Under the pieces are notes generated by a model, which had not been told where the DNA came from, made no database searches, and worked only from the letters and a program-made list of their open reading frames with translations. A DNA stretch of 57,122 nt from positions 1 through 57,122 of the forward strand of contig NZ_JAAGBB010000040.1 in the NCBI RefSeq assembly GCF_018129085.1, given 5' to 3'. Below are positions 1 to 8,354 of the stretch, piece after piece. The DNA is from Plastoroseomonas hellenica (GTDB lineage Bacteria; Pseudomonadota; Alphaproteobacteria; Acetobacterales; Acetobacteraceae). Each line of letters opens with the position of its first letter. Within the stretch, counting starts at the first letter, position 1. The position numbers were made by a program, and so were the translations under genes.

Positions 1-1
1 C

Positions 2-598
2 AGCCCCGCCGCGGCCGATTCCGGCGGGCCGCCGCCGCCGCGCTTCGCGATGCCGCTGCTCGCCTTCGTCTTCGCCGCGACATGGTTCGTCACCGGGGCG
101 ATGGCGGCGCATCTGCCGGCGCTGCTGCAGGCGGCCGGCGCCACGCCGGCACTGGCGATCGGCGCCGCCGCCCTGGTCGGGCCGGCGCAGGTCATGGCCC
201 GCCTCGCGGAGTTCGGCCTGCTGCGGCGCTTCGACCCCATCGTCTCGGCCAGGCTCGCGACCATCGGCCATCCGCTCGGCGTCGCCGTGCTCGCGATCCT
301 CGGCGCGCCGGCGGCAGCGGGCTTCGCGATCCTGCACGGCATGGGCAACGGCATCCTGACCATCGCCAAGGGCACGCTGCCGCTCGCGGTGTTCGGGCCG
401 GCGGGATATGGCGCGCGGCAGGGGCTGCTCTCGGCGCCGGCACGCATGGTGCAGGCGGCCGCCCCCTTCGCCTTCGGCCTGCTGCTGGAACTCGCGGGCG
501 TCGCCGCCGCGCTCGCGGTCACGGCGGCTCTGTCGCTCTCCGCCTGCGCGGCGCTGCTGGCGCTGCGCCCGGCCGCGCCGCGAGTGGCCAAGGCCTGA
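2..598 (+). CDS. MFS transporter, C-terminal part (cut by window edge)
   Basis: The reading frame is open from base 2, so the gene starts before the window; about 198 residues are visible. They are very hydrophobic, with roughly five or six membrane segments and short basic loops, as in the second half of a major facilitator superfamily permease. A loop with the residues HGMGNGILTIAKGTLPLAVFG lies mid-way, where related sugar or drug-type MFS proteins carry a Gly-rich half-helix. The frame ends at TGA and is convergent with the acetyltransferase that follows, only 11 bases away. The substrate cannot be told from this fragment. The first internal ATG is at 50, but the frame continues upstream of it. 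Confidence 0.75.
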   Translation, partial: SPAAADSGGPPPPRFAMPLLAFVFAATWFVTGAMAAHLPALLQAAGATPALAIGAAALVGPAQVMARLAEFGLLRRFDPIVSARLATIGHPLGVAVLAILGAPAAAGFAILHGMGNGILTIAKGTLPLAVFGPAGYGARQGLLSAPARMVQAAAPFAFGLLLELAGVAAALAVTAALSLSACAALLALRPAAPRVAKA

Positions 599-609
599 CC
601 ACCGGCACC

Positions 610-1101
610 TCAGCCGCCAAGCCTGCGCTGCAGGAACACGAGATCGAGCCAGCGGCCGAACTTGAAGCCGACCTCTTCGAAGCGGGCGACCTGGACGAAG
701 CCGAGACGCTCATGGAAGCGAATGGAGCCGCTATTCGCGGCGTCCACACCGGCAATCATCACATGCTTTCCCTGTGCGACGGCGAGAGGGATCAAGCTCT
801 CGATCAGTTGCCGGCCAATGCCGGTTCCGCGCCGCTCCGGATGCACGTGCACGGTGTGCTCCACGGTGTAGCGGTAGCCGGGTGAACTCCGGAAATCGCC
901 GAAGGAGGCGAAGCCGACGACGGCATCTCCTTCGGCGGCGACAAGGACCGGGTAGCCTTGCTGCTGCCGGCCCCGCAGCCAGGCCCGGCGGTTGTCGAGG
1001 GACACGGGTTCATCGGAATAGACGGCCGTCGAGGTGACGATCACGTCGTTGTAGATGTCGAGAATGCCTGGAAGGTCGGTATCGGCGGCCGCGCGGATCA
1101 T
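610..1101 (-). CDS. GNAT N-acetyltransferase, phosphinothricin/methionine sulfoximine type
   Basis: A 163-residue single-domain GNAT enzyme predicted to transfer acetyl from acetyl-CoA to the amine of phosphinothricin-like or methionine sulfoximine/sulfone compounds. The start IRAAADTDLPGILDIYNDVI and the segment YTVEHTVHVHPERRGTGIG match the bar/pat/MddA family; RRGTGIGRQL at about residues 94-103 is the acetyl-CoA pyrophosphate loop. The stretch GVDAANSGSIRFHERLGF is the usual C-terminal GNAT motif B. Length fits the family. The true substrate may be an ordinary metabolite, as these enzymes are common outside antibiotic producers. The gene stands alone, divergent from the arsenic operon and convergent with the MFS gene. 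Confidence 0.85.
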   Translation of the reverse strand: MIRAAADTDLPGILDIYNDVIVTSTAVYSDEPVSLDNRRAWLRGRQQQGYPVLVAAEGDAVVGFASFGDFRSSPGYRYTVEHTVHVHPERRGTGIGRQLIESLIPLAVAQGKHVMIAGVDAANSGSIRFHERLGFVQVARFEEVGFKFGRWLDLVFLQRRLGG

Positions 1102-1208
1102 GCGCGGACGCTAGCACCCCCGCGCCGGCGGCGTCGCCCCGCTGCCCGGTATCGCCGGGGATGCCTGCCATGGATTCGTCACGGAGGTTTCATGATACCC
1201 GCAGACAT

Positions 1209-1224
1209 TTCCATTACATTGGAA
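1209..1224. promoter_or_regulatory. Inverted repeat, possible ArsR operator
   Basis: TTCCA and TGGAA flank a 6-base spacer, ending two bases before the ATG of the ArsR-ArsC gene. Position and symmetry suit an autoregulatory ArsR site. The half-sites are short, so chance is possible. Confidence 0.35.
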
Positions 1225-1226
1225 TC

Positions 1227-2084
1227 ATGGAACTCCAGGACGCCGCCCAAGCCTTCACCGCGCTCGGCCAGGTCACAAGGCTGGAGCTGATGCGCGCGTT
1301 GCTCGCCGCCGGGCCCAGTGGCCTCGCGCCCGGCGAACTGGTCGAGCGGCTCGGCGTGCCCGGCTCCACCCTCTCCTTCCATCTGCGTGCCCTCGACCAG
1401 GTCGGGCTGATCGCCGCGACCCGGCGCGGGCGCAGCCTGATCTACGCCCCGCAAATCGCGCGGCTGCGCGACCTGATGGGTTTCCTCGCCGATGCCTGCT
1501 GCGACGGCGATCCCACGCGCTGCGGCGACCTCGCGCGCCTTCTCGACCCGACTAGGGAGTTTCCTGCGATGCCCGCCCCCTTCCATGTGCTGTTCCTCTG
1601 CACGCGCAATTCCGCGCGCTCGATCATGGCGGAGGCGATTCTCGCCAAGCTCGCGCCCGGGCGCTTCATCAGCCACTCCGCCGGCTCGGATCCGGCGCCG
1701 GAGGGACCGATGCCGGCGGTGATCGGCCAGCTCAAGGCGCTCGGCCACGATGTTTCCGGCCTGCGCTCGAAAAGCTGGGACGTCTTCACCGGCCCGGATG
1801 CGCCACGCCTGGATTTCGTCATCGCGCTCTGCGACACGCTCGACAGCCAGGTCTGCCCGGATTTCGGCGACACCACCGTCACCGCCGCCTGGCCGCTGCC
1901 CGATCCCGCGAAGTTCGGCGGCAGCGTCGCCGAGCATGCGACGATGCTGAACGAGCTCTACGCCTCTCTGTACCGGCGGCTCGCCATCTTCGCGAGCCTG
2001 CCCTTCCAGGCGCTGGACCGCATGGCGCTGAAGGCGCGCATCGACGAACTCGCGCACGCCACCCAGGCGGCGCCCGCGCGATGA
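1227..2084 (+). CDS. ArsR repressor fused to LMW-phosphatase-type arsenate reductase ArsC
   Basis: A 285-residue fusion. Residues 1-105 are an ArsR winged helix ([17 protein letters not shown] is the recognition region); C91, C92 and C99 at its end resemble the three-cysteine As(III) site of Acidithiobacillus-type ArsR. Residues about 118-260 are a low-molecular-weight phosphatase fold with P-loop CTRNSARS, nucleophile C125, and a redox pair in CDTLDSQVC (C202, C210), as in thioredoxin-linked ArsC. It should sense As(III) and reduce arsenate. An in-frame ATG at 1161 exists, but the ArsR domain starts at 1227. Its stop overlaps the next gene by ATGA, so the operon is translationally coupled. 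Confidence 0.9.
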   Translation: MELQDAAQAFTALGQVTRLELMRALLAAGPSGLAPGELVERLGVPGSTLSFHLRALDQVGLIAATRRGRSLIYAPQIARLRDLMGFLADACCDGDPTRCGDLARLLDPTREFPAMPAPFHVLFLCTRNSARSIMAEAILAKLAPGRFISHSAGSDPAPEGPMPAVIGQLKALGHDVSGLRSKSWDVFTGPDAPRLDFVIALCDTLDSQVCPDFGDTTVTAAWPLPDPAKFGGSVAEHATMLNELYASLYRRLAIFASLPFQALDRMALKARIDELAHATQAAPAR

Positions 2085-3124
2085 GGGTCGGGATCAACGG
2101 CATGGGCCGCATCGGGCGGCTCGCGCTCCGCGCCGCGATGGGTGCGGCCGAGCGGCAGATCGAGGATCCGCGCGCCGGCAACCACCTCGACATCGTGCAC
2201 CTGAACGAGATCAGGGGTGGCGCTGCGACCTGCGCGCATCTGCTGGAATTCGACAGCGTGCAGGGCCGCTGGCGCGCGGCGATCGCCGCCGAGGGCGAGC
2301 ATGCCGTCACCATCGGCAAGCAGCGCCTCTCCTTTACCGAGCATGCGCATCCCGCCGAGATCCCCTGGGGCGATCTCGGCGTCGACCTGGTGCTGGAATG
2401 CACGGGGAAGTTCCTGACGCCGGAGGTGCTGCGCGGCCATCTCGACCGCGGCGCGAAGCGTGTCGTCGTGGCGGCGCCGGTGAAGGACCCTTCGGTGCTG
2501 AACGTCGTGATCGGCGTGAACGAGCGGCTCTATGACCCGGCCGCGCATCCGATCGTCACCGCCGCATCCTGCACCACCAATTGCCTCGCGCCGGTGGTGA
2601 AGGTGGTGCATGAGGCGATCGGCATCCGTCACGGCCAGATCACCACCATCCACGACCCGACCAACACCAATGTCGTGACCGACGCACCGCACCGCGACTT
2701 GCGGCGCGCGCGCAGCGCCATGCTGTCGCTGCAGCCGACCACGACCGGCAGCGCGACCGCGATCGCGCTGATCTATCCGGAGCTGAAGGGCAAGCTGAAC
2801 GGGCACGCGGTGCGGGCACCGGTGCTCAACGCCTCGCTCACCGACTGCGTCTTCGAGCTCACGCGCGAAACCAGCGCGGAGGAGGTGAATGCCCTGTTCC
2901 GCGCCGCCGCGACCGGGCCGCTCGCCGGCATTCTCGGCTACGAGGCGCGACCGCTGGTCTCGGCCGATTATGCACGCGACACGCGGAGCAGCATCGTCGA
3001 TGCGCCGTCGACCATGGTCACCGACGGCACGCTGCTGAAGGTCTATGCCTGGTACGACAATGAGATGGGCTATGCCTGCCGCATGGTCGACCTCGCCTGC
3101 CACGTGGAGGCGGTCGGAATCTGA
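2081..3124 (+). CDS. Glyceraldehyde-3-phosphate dehydrogenase of the ArsJ pathway
   Basis: A 347-residue GAPDH. The NAD-binding start is [14 protein letters not shown], and the catalytic cysteine is C164 in SCTTNCLAP. In ars operons with arsJ this enzyme uses arsenate in place of phosphate and makes 1-arseno-3-phosphoglycerate, which ArsJ exports. That role is established for the family and inferred here from context. The gene starts inside the stop of arsRC (ATGA) and its TGA overlaps the ATG of arsJ (TGATG), so the three genes form one coupled operon. No truncation is seen. It may still serve glycolysis, but the location argues for arsenate resistance. Confidence 0.92.
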   Translation: MRVGINGMGRIGRLALRAAMGAAERQIEDPRAGNHLDIVHLNEIRGGAATCAHLLEFDSVQGRWRAAIAAEGEHAVTIGKQRLSFTEHAHPAEIPWGDLGVDLVLECTGKFLTPEVLRGHLDRGAKRVVVAAPVKDPSVLNVVIGVNERLYDPAAHPIVTAASCTTNCLAPVVKVVHEAIGIRHGQITTIHDPTNTNVVTDAPHRDLRRARSAMLSLQPTTTGSATAIALIYPELKGKLNGHAVRAPVLNASLTDCVFELTRETSAEEVNALFRAAATGPLAGILGYEARPLVSADYARDTRSSIVDAPSTMVTDGTLLKVYAWYDNEMGYACRMVDLACHVEAVGI

Positions 3125-4341
3125 TGCGCAACTACGCCATCGTCACCGCGGCCTATTGGGGCTTCACGCTCAGCGATGGCGCGCTGCGCATGCTGGTGCT
3201 GCTGCATTTCTACCGGCTGGGCTACAGCCCCTTCACCCTGGCCTTCCTCTTCCTGCTCTATGAGGCGGCGGGGATCGGCGCGAACCTGATCGGCGGCTGG
3301 CTGGCGACCCGGCACGGCATCCGGCGCATGCTGGCGGTCGGCCTCGCCACCCAGATCCTGGGCTTCTGCCTGCTCTCGGCGCTGTCACCATCCTGGAGCG
3401 CGGCGCTTTCGGTCGTCTGGGTGGTGGTGGCGCAGGGGATCTGCGGCGTCGCCAAGGACCTGACCAAGACCGCCAGCAAATCGGCGATCAAGCTGACCGC
3501 GCCGGATGGCGCCTCCACCCTGTTCCGCTGGGTCGCCTGGTTCACCGGCAGCAAGAACGCGATGAAGGGTGTCGGCTTCTTCCTGGGCGGGCTGCTGCTG
3601 GAAGCGATCGGCTTCCGGGCCGCGCTCTGGGCCATGGCGGCGGTGCTGGCCTTGGTGCTCGCCGGCGTGCTGCTGTCGCTGCCGCCGCTGATGGGCAAGG
3701 CGCGCGCATCGAAATCCGTGAAGGAGCTGTTCGCCAAGACCGCCGGCGTCAACCTGCTGGCCGGCGCGCGCATCGCGCTGTTCGGCGCGCGCGACGTGTG
3801 GTTCGTCGTCGGCCTCCCGGTCTTCCTCTATGCGCAGGGCTGGAGCTTCACGATGGTGGGCGGCTTCCTGGCGCTCTGGACCATCGGCTATGGGCTGGTG
3901 CAGGCGGCGGCGCCCGCGCTGGTGCGGCGAAGCACGGACGGGCTCACGGCCGAGGTGCCGGCGGCGCGGCTCTGGGCGCTGGCGCTCGCGCTAGTGCCGG
4001 CGGCGCTCTGCCTGCTGCTGGCAGCGGGTCTCGGCCGGCCGGACCTCGTCGTGGTGCTGGGGCTCGCGGTCTTCGGCGTGGCCTTCGCGGTGAATTCCTC
4101 CCTGCACTCCTATCTGATCCTCGCCTATGCGGGATCGGCCAAGGCAGCGGAGGATGTGGGCTTCTACTACGCCGCCAATGCTGCCGGCCGCTTCGCCGGC
4201 ACGCTGCTCTCCGGCCTGCTCTATGGCTGGGGCGGCCTGATCGCTTGTCTGGTCGGCTCCGGCCTGATGCTGGCCGCGAGCTGGGCCACGACGCTCGCGC
4301 TGCCGATGGTGCGGAAGGAGACCCCGGCGCTCGCGCGCTGA
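3124..4341 (+). CDS. arsJ: ArsJ, organoarsenical (1-arseno-3-phosphoglycerate) efflux permease
   Basis: A 405-residue major facilitator protein with about 12 hydrophobic segments. The N-terminus (RNYAIVTAAYWGFTLSDGAL) and the loop KDLTKTASKSAIKL are characteristic of ArsJ as I recall the family. ArsJ carries 1-arseno-3-phosphoglycerate out of the cell, where it falls apart to arsenate, so with the preceding GAPDH it gives arsenate resistance. It is the last gene of the ars operon and overlaps the GAPDH stop by one base. No arsB, acr3 or arsM is visible nearby, so export of As(III) made by the fused reductase would need genes elsewhere. Confidence 0.92.
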   Translation: MRNYAIVTAAYWGFTLSDGALRMLVLLHFYRLGYSPFTLAFLFLLYEAAGIGANLIGGWLATRHGIRRMLAVGLATQILGFCLLSALSPSWSAALSVVWVVVAQGICGVAKDLTKTASKSAIKLTAPDGASTLFRWVAWFTGSKNAMKGVGFFLGGLLLEAIGFRAALWAMAAVLALVLAGVLLSLPPLMGKARASKSVKELFAKTAGVNLLAGARIALFGARDVWFVVGLPVFLYAQGWSFTMVGGFLALWTIGYGLVQAAAPALVRRSTDGLTAEVPAARLWALALALVPAALCLLLAAGLGRPDLVVVLGLAVFGVAFAVNSSLHSYLILAYAGSAKAAEDVGFYYAANAAGRFAGTLLSGLLYGWGGLIACLVGSGLMLAASWATTLALPMVRKETPALAR

Positions 4342-4351
4342 TCCGTTCGCC

Positions 4352-5416
4352 TCATCCGTCCAGCAGGTCACGACAGCCGAGATCCTCGGCGGCGAGATGG
4401 ACGCGTTCCAGGTTGTTCCACCAGATCACCGGCGGGATGCCGTTCGCCTGCTGCCAGACCGGCGTCGTGATCTGCCACAGCACCGAGAGGCGATAGTCGT
4501 CCTGCAGCGCGCCGCGGTCATAGCCCGCGACGCCGGCCGCCAGCAGCTCTGCATGGTGGCAGTCGAGCAGGTGCCGCTCCGCCCCACGCCGCAGCTCCGG
4601 ATACCAGTGCACCGCCATCATGTAGGCGAGATCGTCGGTCCCCACATCGATCCGCCAGCCATCCCAGTCGAAGAGCCTGGCGCCCTCGCCGGTCCCGTCG
4701 CGCGGCAGGAAGCAGTTCCAGACATGCGCGTCGCCTTGGACGATCGTCATCTGGCGATGCGCGTGGTAGCGCGCGCCGAGGCGCGGCGCGGCATCGAGCA
4801 GCCGTGCATAGAGGTCGCGCCGCGCCACCGGCAGCCGGTCGCCGAGCACCTCCGCGAAGCTCGCATACTGGGCCGCCAGCCGCTGCGTGGCCTGTTCCGT
4901 CGCCGCTGCGTCCTGCCAGGCGCCGATGCCGGCGCCGAGACGGGGATCGTCCCACCAGGCTGCCTGGAAGCGTGCCCGCGCCCGGATGATGGCCTCGGAC
5001 TGGACCAAGGTCGGCGGCAGCGGCCAGCGCGTCGCGACCTCATGCGTCGCCGTCAGGTCCTCCAGCAGCAGGTGCCAGGCGCCACTCTCCTGCTCCCAGG
5101 CGGCGTCGAAGCAGCGCGGGACGAGACCCGGCGGCGTCGCGGCCGCGACCTCCCGGTAGAAGGCGACCTCCCGCCGCCCGGCTTCCCAGAGGCGGCCCGG
5201 CGCATCCGGCAGGCCCGCCTTCACGACCAGCGCGGCGGGGGCGCCATCGGCCGCGCCGTCATAGGTCAGGCGCAGCCGGGTGATGCGGGACAGCAGGGTC
5301 GAGAAGGCGTTCTCCACCGTGACCTCTGCGACCTGCCCTTCGCCGAGCGCGCCGGATCGCCGCAGCGCTTCGGTCAGGCGCCCGGCATCGGCGATCTCCG
5401 GCAGCGGCGGCGTCAT
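4352..5416 (-). CDS. Aminoglycoside-phosphotransferase/ecdysteroid-kinase-like protein
   Basis: A 354-residue protein with an APH/protein-kinase-like fold. The catalytic loop is VQGDAHVWNCFL (the usual HGDxHxxN with Q in place of the first H) and the metal-binding motif is LFDWDGW, about 20 residues later. The C-terminal WWNNLERVHLA resembles the ecdysteroid kinase-like (EcKinase/DUF1679) family. It probably phosphorylates a small hydroxylated molecule; the substrate is unknown, and antibiotic resistance should not be assumed. It converges on arsJ with a 10-base gap and stands alone. Confidence 0.72.
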   Translation of the reverse strand: MTPPLPEIADAGRLTEALRRSGALGEGQVAEVTVENAFSTLLSRITRLRLTYDGAADGAPAALVVKAGLPDAPGRLWEAGRREVAFYREVAAATPPGLVPRCFDAAWEQESGAWHLLLEDLTATHEVATRWPLPPTLVQSEAIIRARARFQAAWWDDPRLGAGIGAWQDAAATEQATQRLAAQYASFAEVLGDRLPVARRDLYARLLDAAPRLGARYHAHRQMTIVQGDAHVWNCFLPRDGTGEGARLFDWDGWRIDVGTDDLAYMMAVHWYPELRRGAERHLLDCHHAELLAAGVAGYDRGALQDDYRLSVLWQITTPVWQQANGIPPVIWWNNLERVHLAAEDLGCRDLLDG

Positions 5417-5446
5417 CCTGGGGTCCCCTGGCGATCCGCGGCTATC

Positions 5447-5494
5447 CTAGAGCGGGATGGCTTGAGGCGGCATCGCCGAATCAGGCGATCAAAC
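5447..5494 (+). repeat. Intergenic repeat, copy 1 (shortened)
   Basis: Begins CTAGAGCGGGATGGCTTGAG and ends GCGATCAAAC. It matches the copies at 29399-29456 and 47686-47743 but lacks about ten bases after GGCGGCATCGCC. The GGCG-loop-CGCC core is kept. It lies between the kinase-like gene and the TonB receptor; the rest of the 173-base gap (5417-5589) shows nothing else convincing. Confidence 0.7.
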
Positions 5495-5589
5495 AAGGGA
5501 CAGGAGCATGATGCGCGAGTGTCTCACGCGGCGGGCTCGGCCTCGACGCCCGCGAACCTCGCCGCCTTCACTAAAAGCGGCGCGGAACC

Positions 5590-7581
5590 TCAGAAGGAGG
5601 ATCGCAGGGAGAGATAGAAGCGGCGCGGCGCCTGCGCGGCGATGGTCTGCCGCTGCCGCTCCTGCAGCACATTCTCGCCCTCGAGCGCGACCGTCAGGTT
5701 CGGCGTCACCTGATAGGCGATGCGGAGCGCGGCGGAGACCTGGTCATGCACCTGCACCAGGACCGCATTGCTTTCATCCACGACGCGCCAGCCCTGCGCC
5801 TCCCCGGCATAGCGCAGGAACCCGTCCAGCTCCCAGCGCCCGCCCGCCCAGCCGAGGCGCGCGGTCGCGAGGTGCCGCGGCGAGGCACGCTTGAAATCGA
5901 TCAGCGCGGGGCGGAATTCGGCTTCGGTCGCCGCGAGCCGGTAGGCGAAGCCCCAGGTGAAGCCGGTGCCGAAGCGGCCCTGCGCGGCAAGGTCGACGCC
6001 ATAGACCCGCGAGGTGCCGAGGTTCAGCGGCATGAAGGTGGTGTAGGGAACCTGAGGCGGCTCGAGCACCGGGACGGAGAGCCCGCTGCTGAAGCCCCTG
6101 TTGATCTGGTAGAAGCCGGTGACGGCGATCCGGCCGGCGATGGCCTCGATGTTCCGGCGGTACTCGATCTGGAAGTCGTGCACCACCGTCGGCTGCAGGC
6201 GCGGATTGCCCGTGTCCTGATAGCCGAAGGCCGGGAAGCTGTCCCGGTAGCCGAGGTCGTAGAGGCTCGGCAGGCTGACGCCGCGCGAGGCGCCGATGCG
6301 CCAGGTTTCCACCGGTGTCGGGTGCCAGACCAGGCCGAGATTCCAGGAGGCGTCGTGGAACCGCCGGCGATAGGCGCTGTCGCCATCCGGGAAATTCGGG
6401 TCGTCGAAGCCGCGCCCATTGAGCCGCAGATAGTCCCCGCGCAAGGCCACGGTGGATTCCACGGTGTCGCTGATCGCCCAGTTCCACATCGCGCCGACCG
6501 CGACGTTGGTGTAGCCGACCTCGGATCCCGGGAAGGCCGACATGACGCTGCGCCGAACTTCCAGCATGTGGCGCAGAGTGTGGCTGGCGCCGAGCTTGAA
6601 GGTGTGGCTGATCTCGGCGACGGTCAGGTCGTGATCCGTCGGCGACGCCCCGACCGCAAAGGTCTCGCGGTAGCCGGTGTGGTAGACGGAGGCCGCGAGG
6701 AGGCCGAAGCCGATATCGGCCGAGACGCGGCCACGCAGGTTCCAGATCCGGCGGTCCTGCCGCCAGAACTGCCCGTAGTCGAAGAAGTCGCCGGCGATCG
6801 CGCGGTTGTAGCTCGCTTCGATCCCCACGCGGACCCGGTCCGACAGCCGCGCCGCGAATTCGCCCGCCACTTGCTGCCGGGTGGGGGATCGCCGCGAGTC
6901 CAGTTGCGCCAGCTCGAACTCGGTATGGCCGCTCCGCCACGCCTGCTCGCCCCGGAGACCGGCCGACAGCCGGATGCCCAGATTGTCGCCGATCGGCCCG
7001 ACATGGGTCACGGACGCCTCGCGGTACCGGCCGGTGCCGACGCGCAGCGTTCCCGTGCTCTGCCGGTCATGCAGCGGATCCAGCGTGATGATGTTGATCA
7101 CGCCGCCGGCGGCGTTGAAGCCGAAGAGCGCCGCGTTCGGACCCTTGATCACCTCGATCTGGCGGATCTCGGCGAGTTGCACGGGCAGCGAGTCCCAGGC
7201 GACATAGCCATAGTGGTCCAGATAGACCTGCCGGCCATTGACCAGCACCAGAAGGCGCGGCGACATCGCCGTCGCGTAGCCGCGCACGCCGACCGTGTAG
7301 TCATGGGCATTGTACTGCTGCACATCGAGCGAGGTGTAGCGCGCGAGCACGGCGGGAATATCATGGGCGCCGGAGCGCCGGATCTGCTCGGCGGTGATGA
7401 TCTCCATCGAGGCCGGCACCTGGGAGGCGCGCTGCGGCCCGCCGGTGGCGCTCGTCGTCACGGGCTCGCCAAAGAGCGCTTCCAGCTCGGCATGGCCGAT
7501 ATCGCTCGTGGCCCTGGCGCTTCCAGGTGCCAGCGCCAGGGCGATCAGGAAAGCGCGGATGGGAAGGGCACGGTTGGTCAT
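5590..7581 (-). CDS. TonB-dependent outer-membrane receptor
   Basis: A 663-residue receptor. A signal peptide (IRAFLIALALAPGSARA) is followed by a plug domain at about residues 45-155, with MEIITAEQIRRSGAHDIPAVL and IEVIKGPNAALFGFNAAGGV, then a 22-strand-type barrel ending in the aromatic FYLSLRSSF, the usual outer-membrane insertion signal. It would import a siderophore, cobalamin or similar ligand using TonB energy; the ligand is not evident. The gene for a YfiR-like periplasmic protein lies 7 bases upstream in the same operon, so this receptor may serve in sensing as well as uptake. I saw no cobalamin riboswitch upstream of the pair. Confidence 0.92.
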   Translation of the reverse strand: MTNRALPIRAFLIALALAPGSARATSDIGHAELEALFGEPVTTSATGGPQRASQVPASMEIITAEQIRRSGAHDIPAVLARYTSLDVQQYNAHDYTVGVRGYATAMSPRLLVLVNGRQVYLDHYGYVAWDSLPVQLAEIRQIEVIKGPNAALFGFNAAGGVINIITLDPLHDRQSTGTLRVGTGRYREASVTHVGPIGDNLGIRLSAGLRGEQAWRSGHTEFELAQLDSRRSPTRQQVAGEFAARLSDRVRVGIEASYNRAIAGDFFDYGQFWRQDRRIWNLRGRVSADIGFGLLAASVYHTGYRETFAVGASPTDHDLTVAEISHTFKLGASHTLRHMLEVRRSVMSAFPGSEVGYTNVAVGAMWNWAISDTVESTVALRGDYLRLNGRGFDDPNFPDGDSAYRRRFHDASWNLGLVWHPTPVETWRIGASRGVSLPSLYDLGYRDSFPAFGYQDTGNPRLQPTVVHDFQIEYRRNIEAIAGRIAVTGFYQINRGFSSGLSVPVLEPPQVPYTTFMPLNLGTSRVYGVDLAAQGRFGTGFTWGFAYRLAATEAEFRPALIDFKRASPRHLATARLGWAGGRWELDGFLRYAGEAQGWRVVDESNAVLVQVHDQVSAALRIAYQVTPNLTVALEGENVLQERQRQTIAAQAPRRFYLSLRSSF

Positions 7582-7588
7582 GCGCGCC

Positions 7589-8182
7589 TCAGCGTTCCTG
7601 GATCAGCATGCGGAACGCCGTCGCGAAACGGATTCCGGCCGCCGCGGCGGCGGCACGATTGGCAATGATCTCGACCTGCGGCGCAGCGCGAACGGCGAGC
7701 ATGACGACGCCCGCGTCGACGGGCGCGCGTTCGGTCGCCACCGTCAGGACACCCTGCCCCGCCAGGGCCGCCGCTTCACGGGCATAGGGTAGTGCGGCGG
7801 TGGTCAGCAGCACCGCGACGAAGCGCTGCCCGGACAGATCCTCGATCGAGACGGGGCGGCCGACCAGGATCGCGCGGCCGGACCGCAGCCCGTCCCCGAA
7901 AGCGGCGGCGAGCCGGTTTGCCTCCCGCTGCCCTTCCTCCGAAGCGCGCGGAAACACGATGCCCACCACGGCCAGGCCCGACGGCGGCGTCTCCAGGAAC
8001 GCCATGGCCCGGGCCATGACGGTCATGTCGCGCATGCTCGCCTCCGCCCGGGGCATGCCGGGCAGCAGCAGCAGCATGACGAGGCATTGGCAGGCGCAGC
8101 GGCGGGACAGCGACCGGGAGAACACCTTGGTGCGCCCCAATCCCCCCTGCACTCTCCTGGCGATGTCGACTGCGGCACCCAT
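7589..8182 (-). CDS. YfiR-like (DUF4154) periplasmic protein
   Basis: A 197-residue protein. A long basic start is followed by a hydrophobic segment (CQCLVMLLLLPGMPRAEA) that reads as a signal peptide, with likely cleavage near residue 49. The mature part has the YfiR/DUF4154 pattern: a mid-part segment RFVAVLLTTAAL, then GQGVLTVATE, and a C-terminal VEIIANRAAAAAAGIRFATAFRMLI. In Pseudomonas, YfiR holds the membrane diguanylate cyclase YfiN inactive. Here the gene is the first of an operon with the TonB receptor and is divergent from a GGDEF-EAL gene 172 bases away, which fits a similar brake. The family assignment is by eye. Confidence 0.7.
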   Translation of the reverse strand: MGAAVDIARRVQGGLGRTKVFSRSLSRRCACQCLVMLLLLPGMPRAEASMRDMTVMARAMAFLETPPSGLAVVGIVFPRASEEGQREANRLAAAFGDGLRSGRAILVGRPVSIEDLSGQRFVAVLLTTAALPYAREAAALAGQGVLTVATERAPVDAGVVMLAVRAAPQVEIIANRAAAAAAGIRFATAFRMLIQER

Positions 8183-8354
8183 TCAGGCGGTGAACTTCGT
8201 TCCGAAGCGGTCAGCATGGGCGGCGCCTGGCACCAGGCACGCGCTGCCACCGAAGCCGTGGTTCTAGGGGCTGAACCGTAATGGCTTTGTTAAACCTCCT
8301 CGCCGTATGGTTACCGGGCGGCGTTAAAAGAACGTCGGGCATCGGAAACGCAAT

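Noticed and set aside
5508-5894. A 128-codon plus-strand frame with ACAGGAGC before its ATG
   Set aside because: It runs into the 3' end of the TonB receptor gene on the other strand and its product is Arg/Pro-rich without structure. The ribosome binding site may be chance or a remnant.
5746-7668. A plus-strand open frame of 640 codons opposite the TonB receptor
   Set aside because: The receptor on the minus strand has signal peptide, plug and barrel; the plus frame has no recognisable fold.
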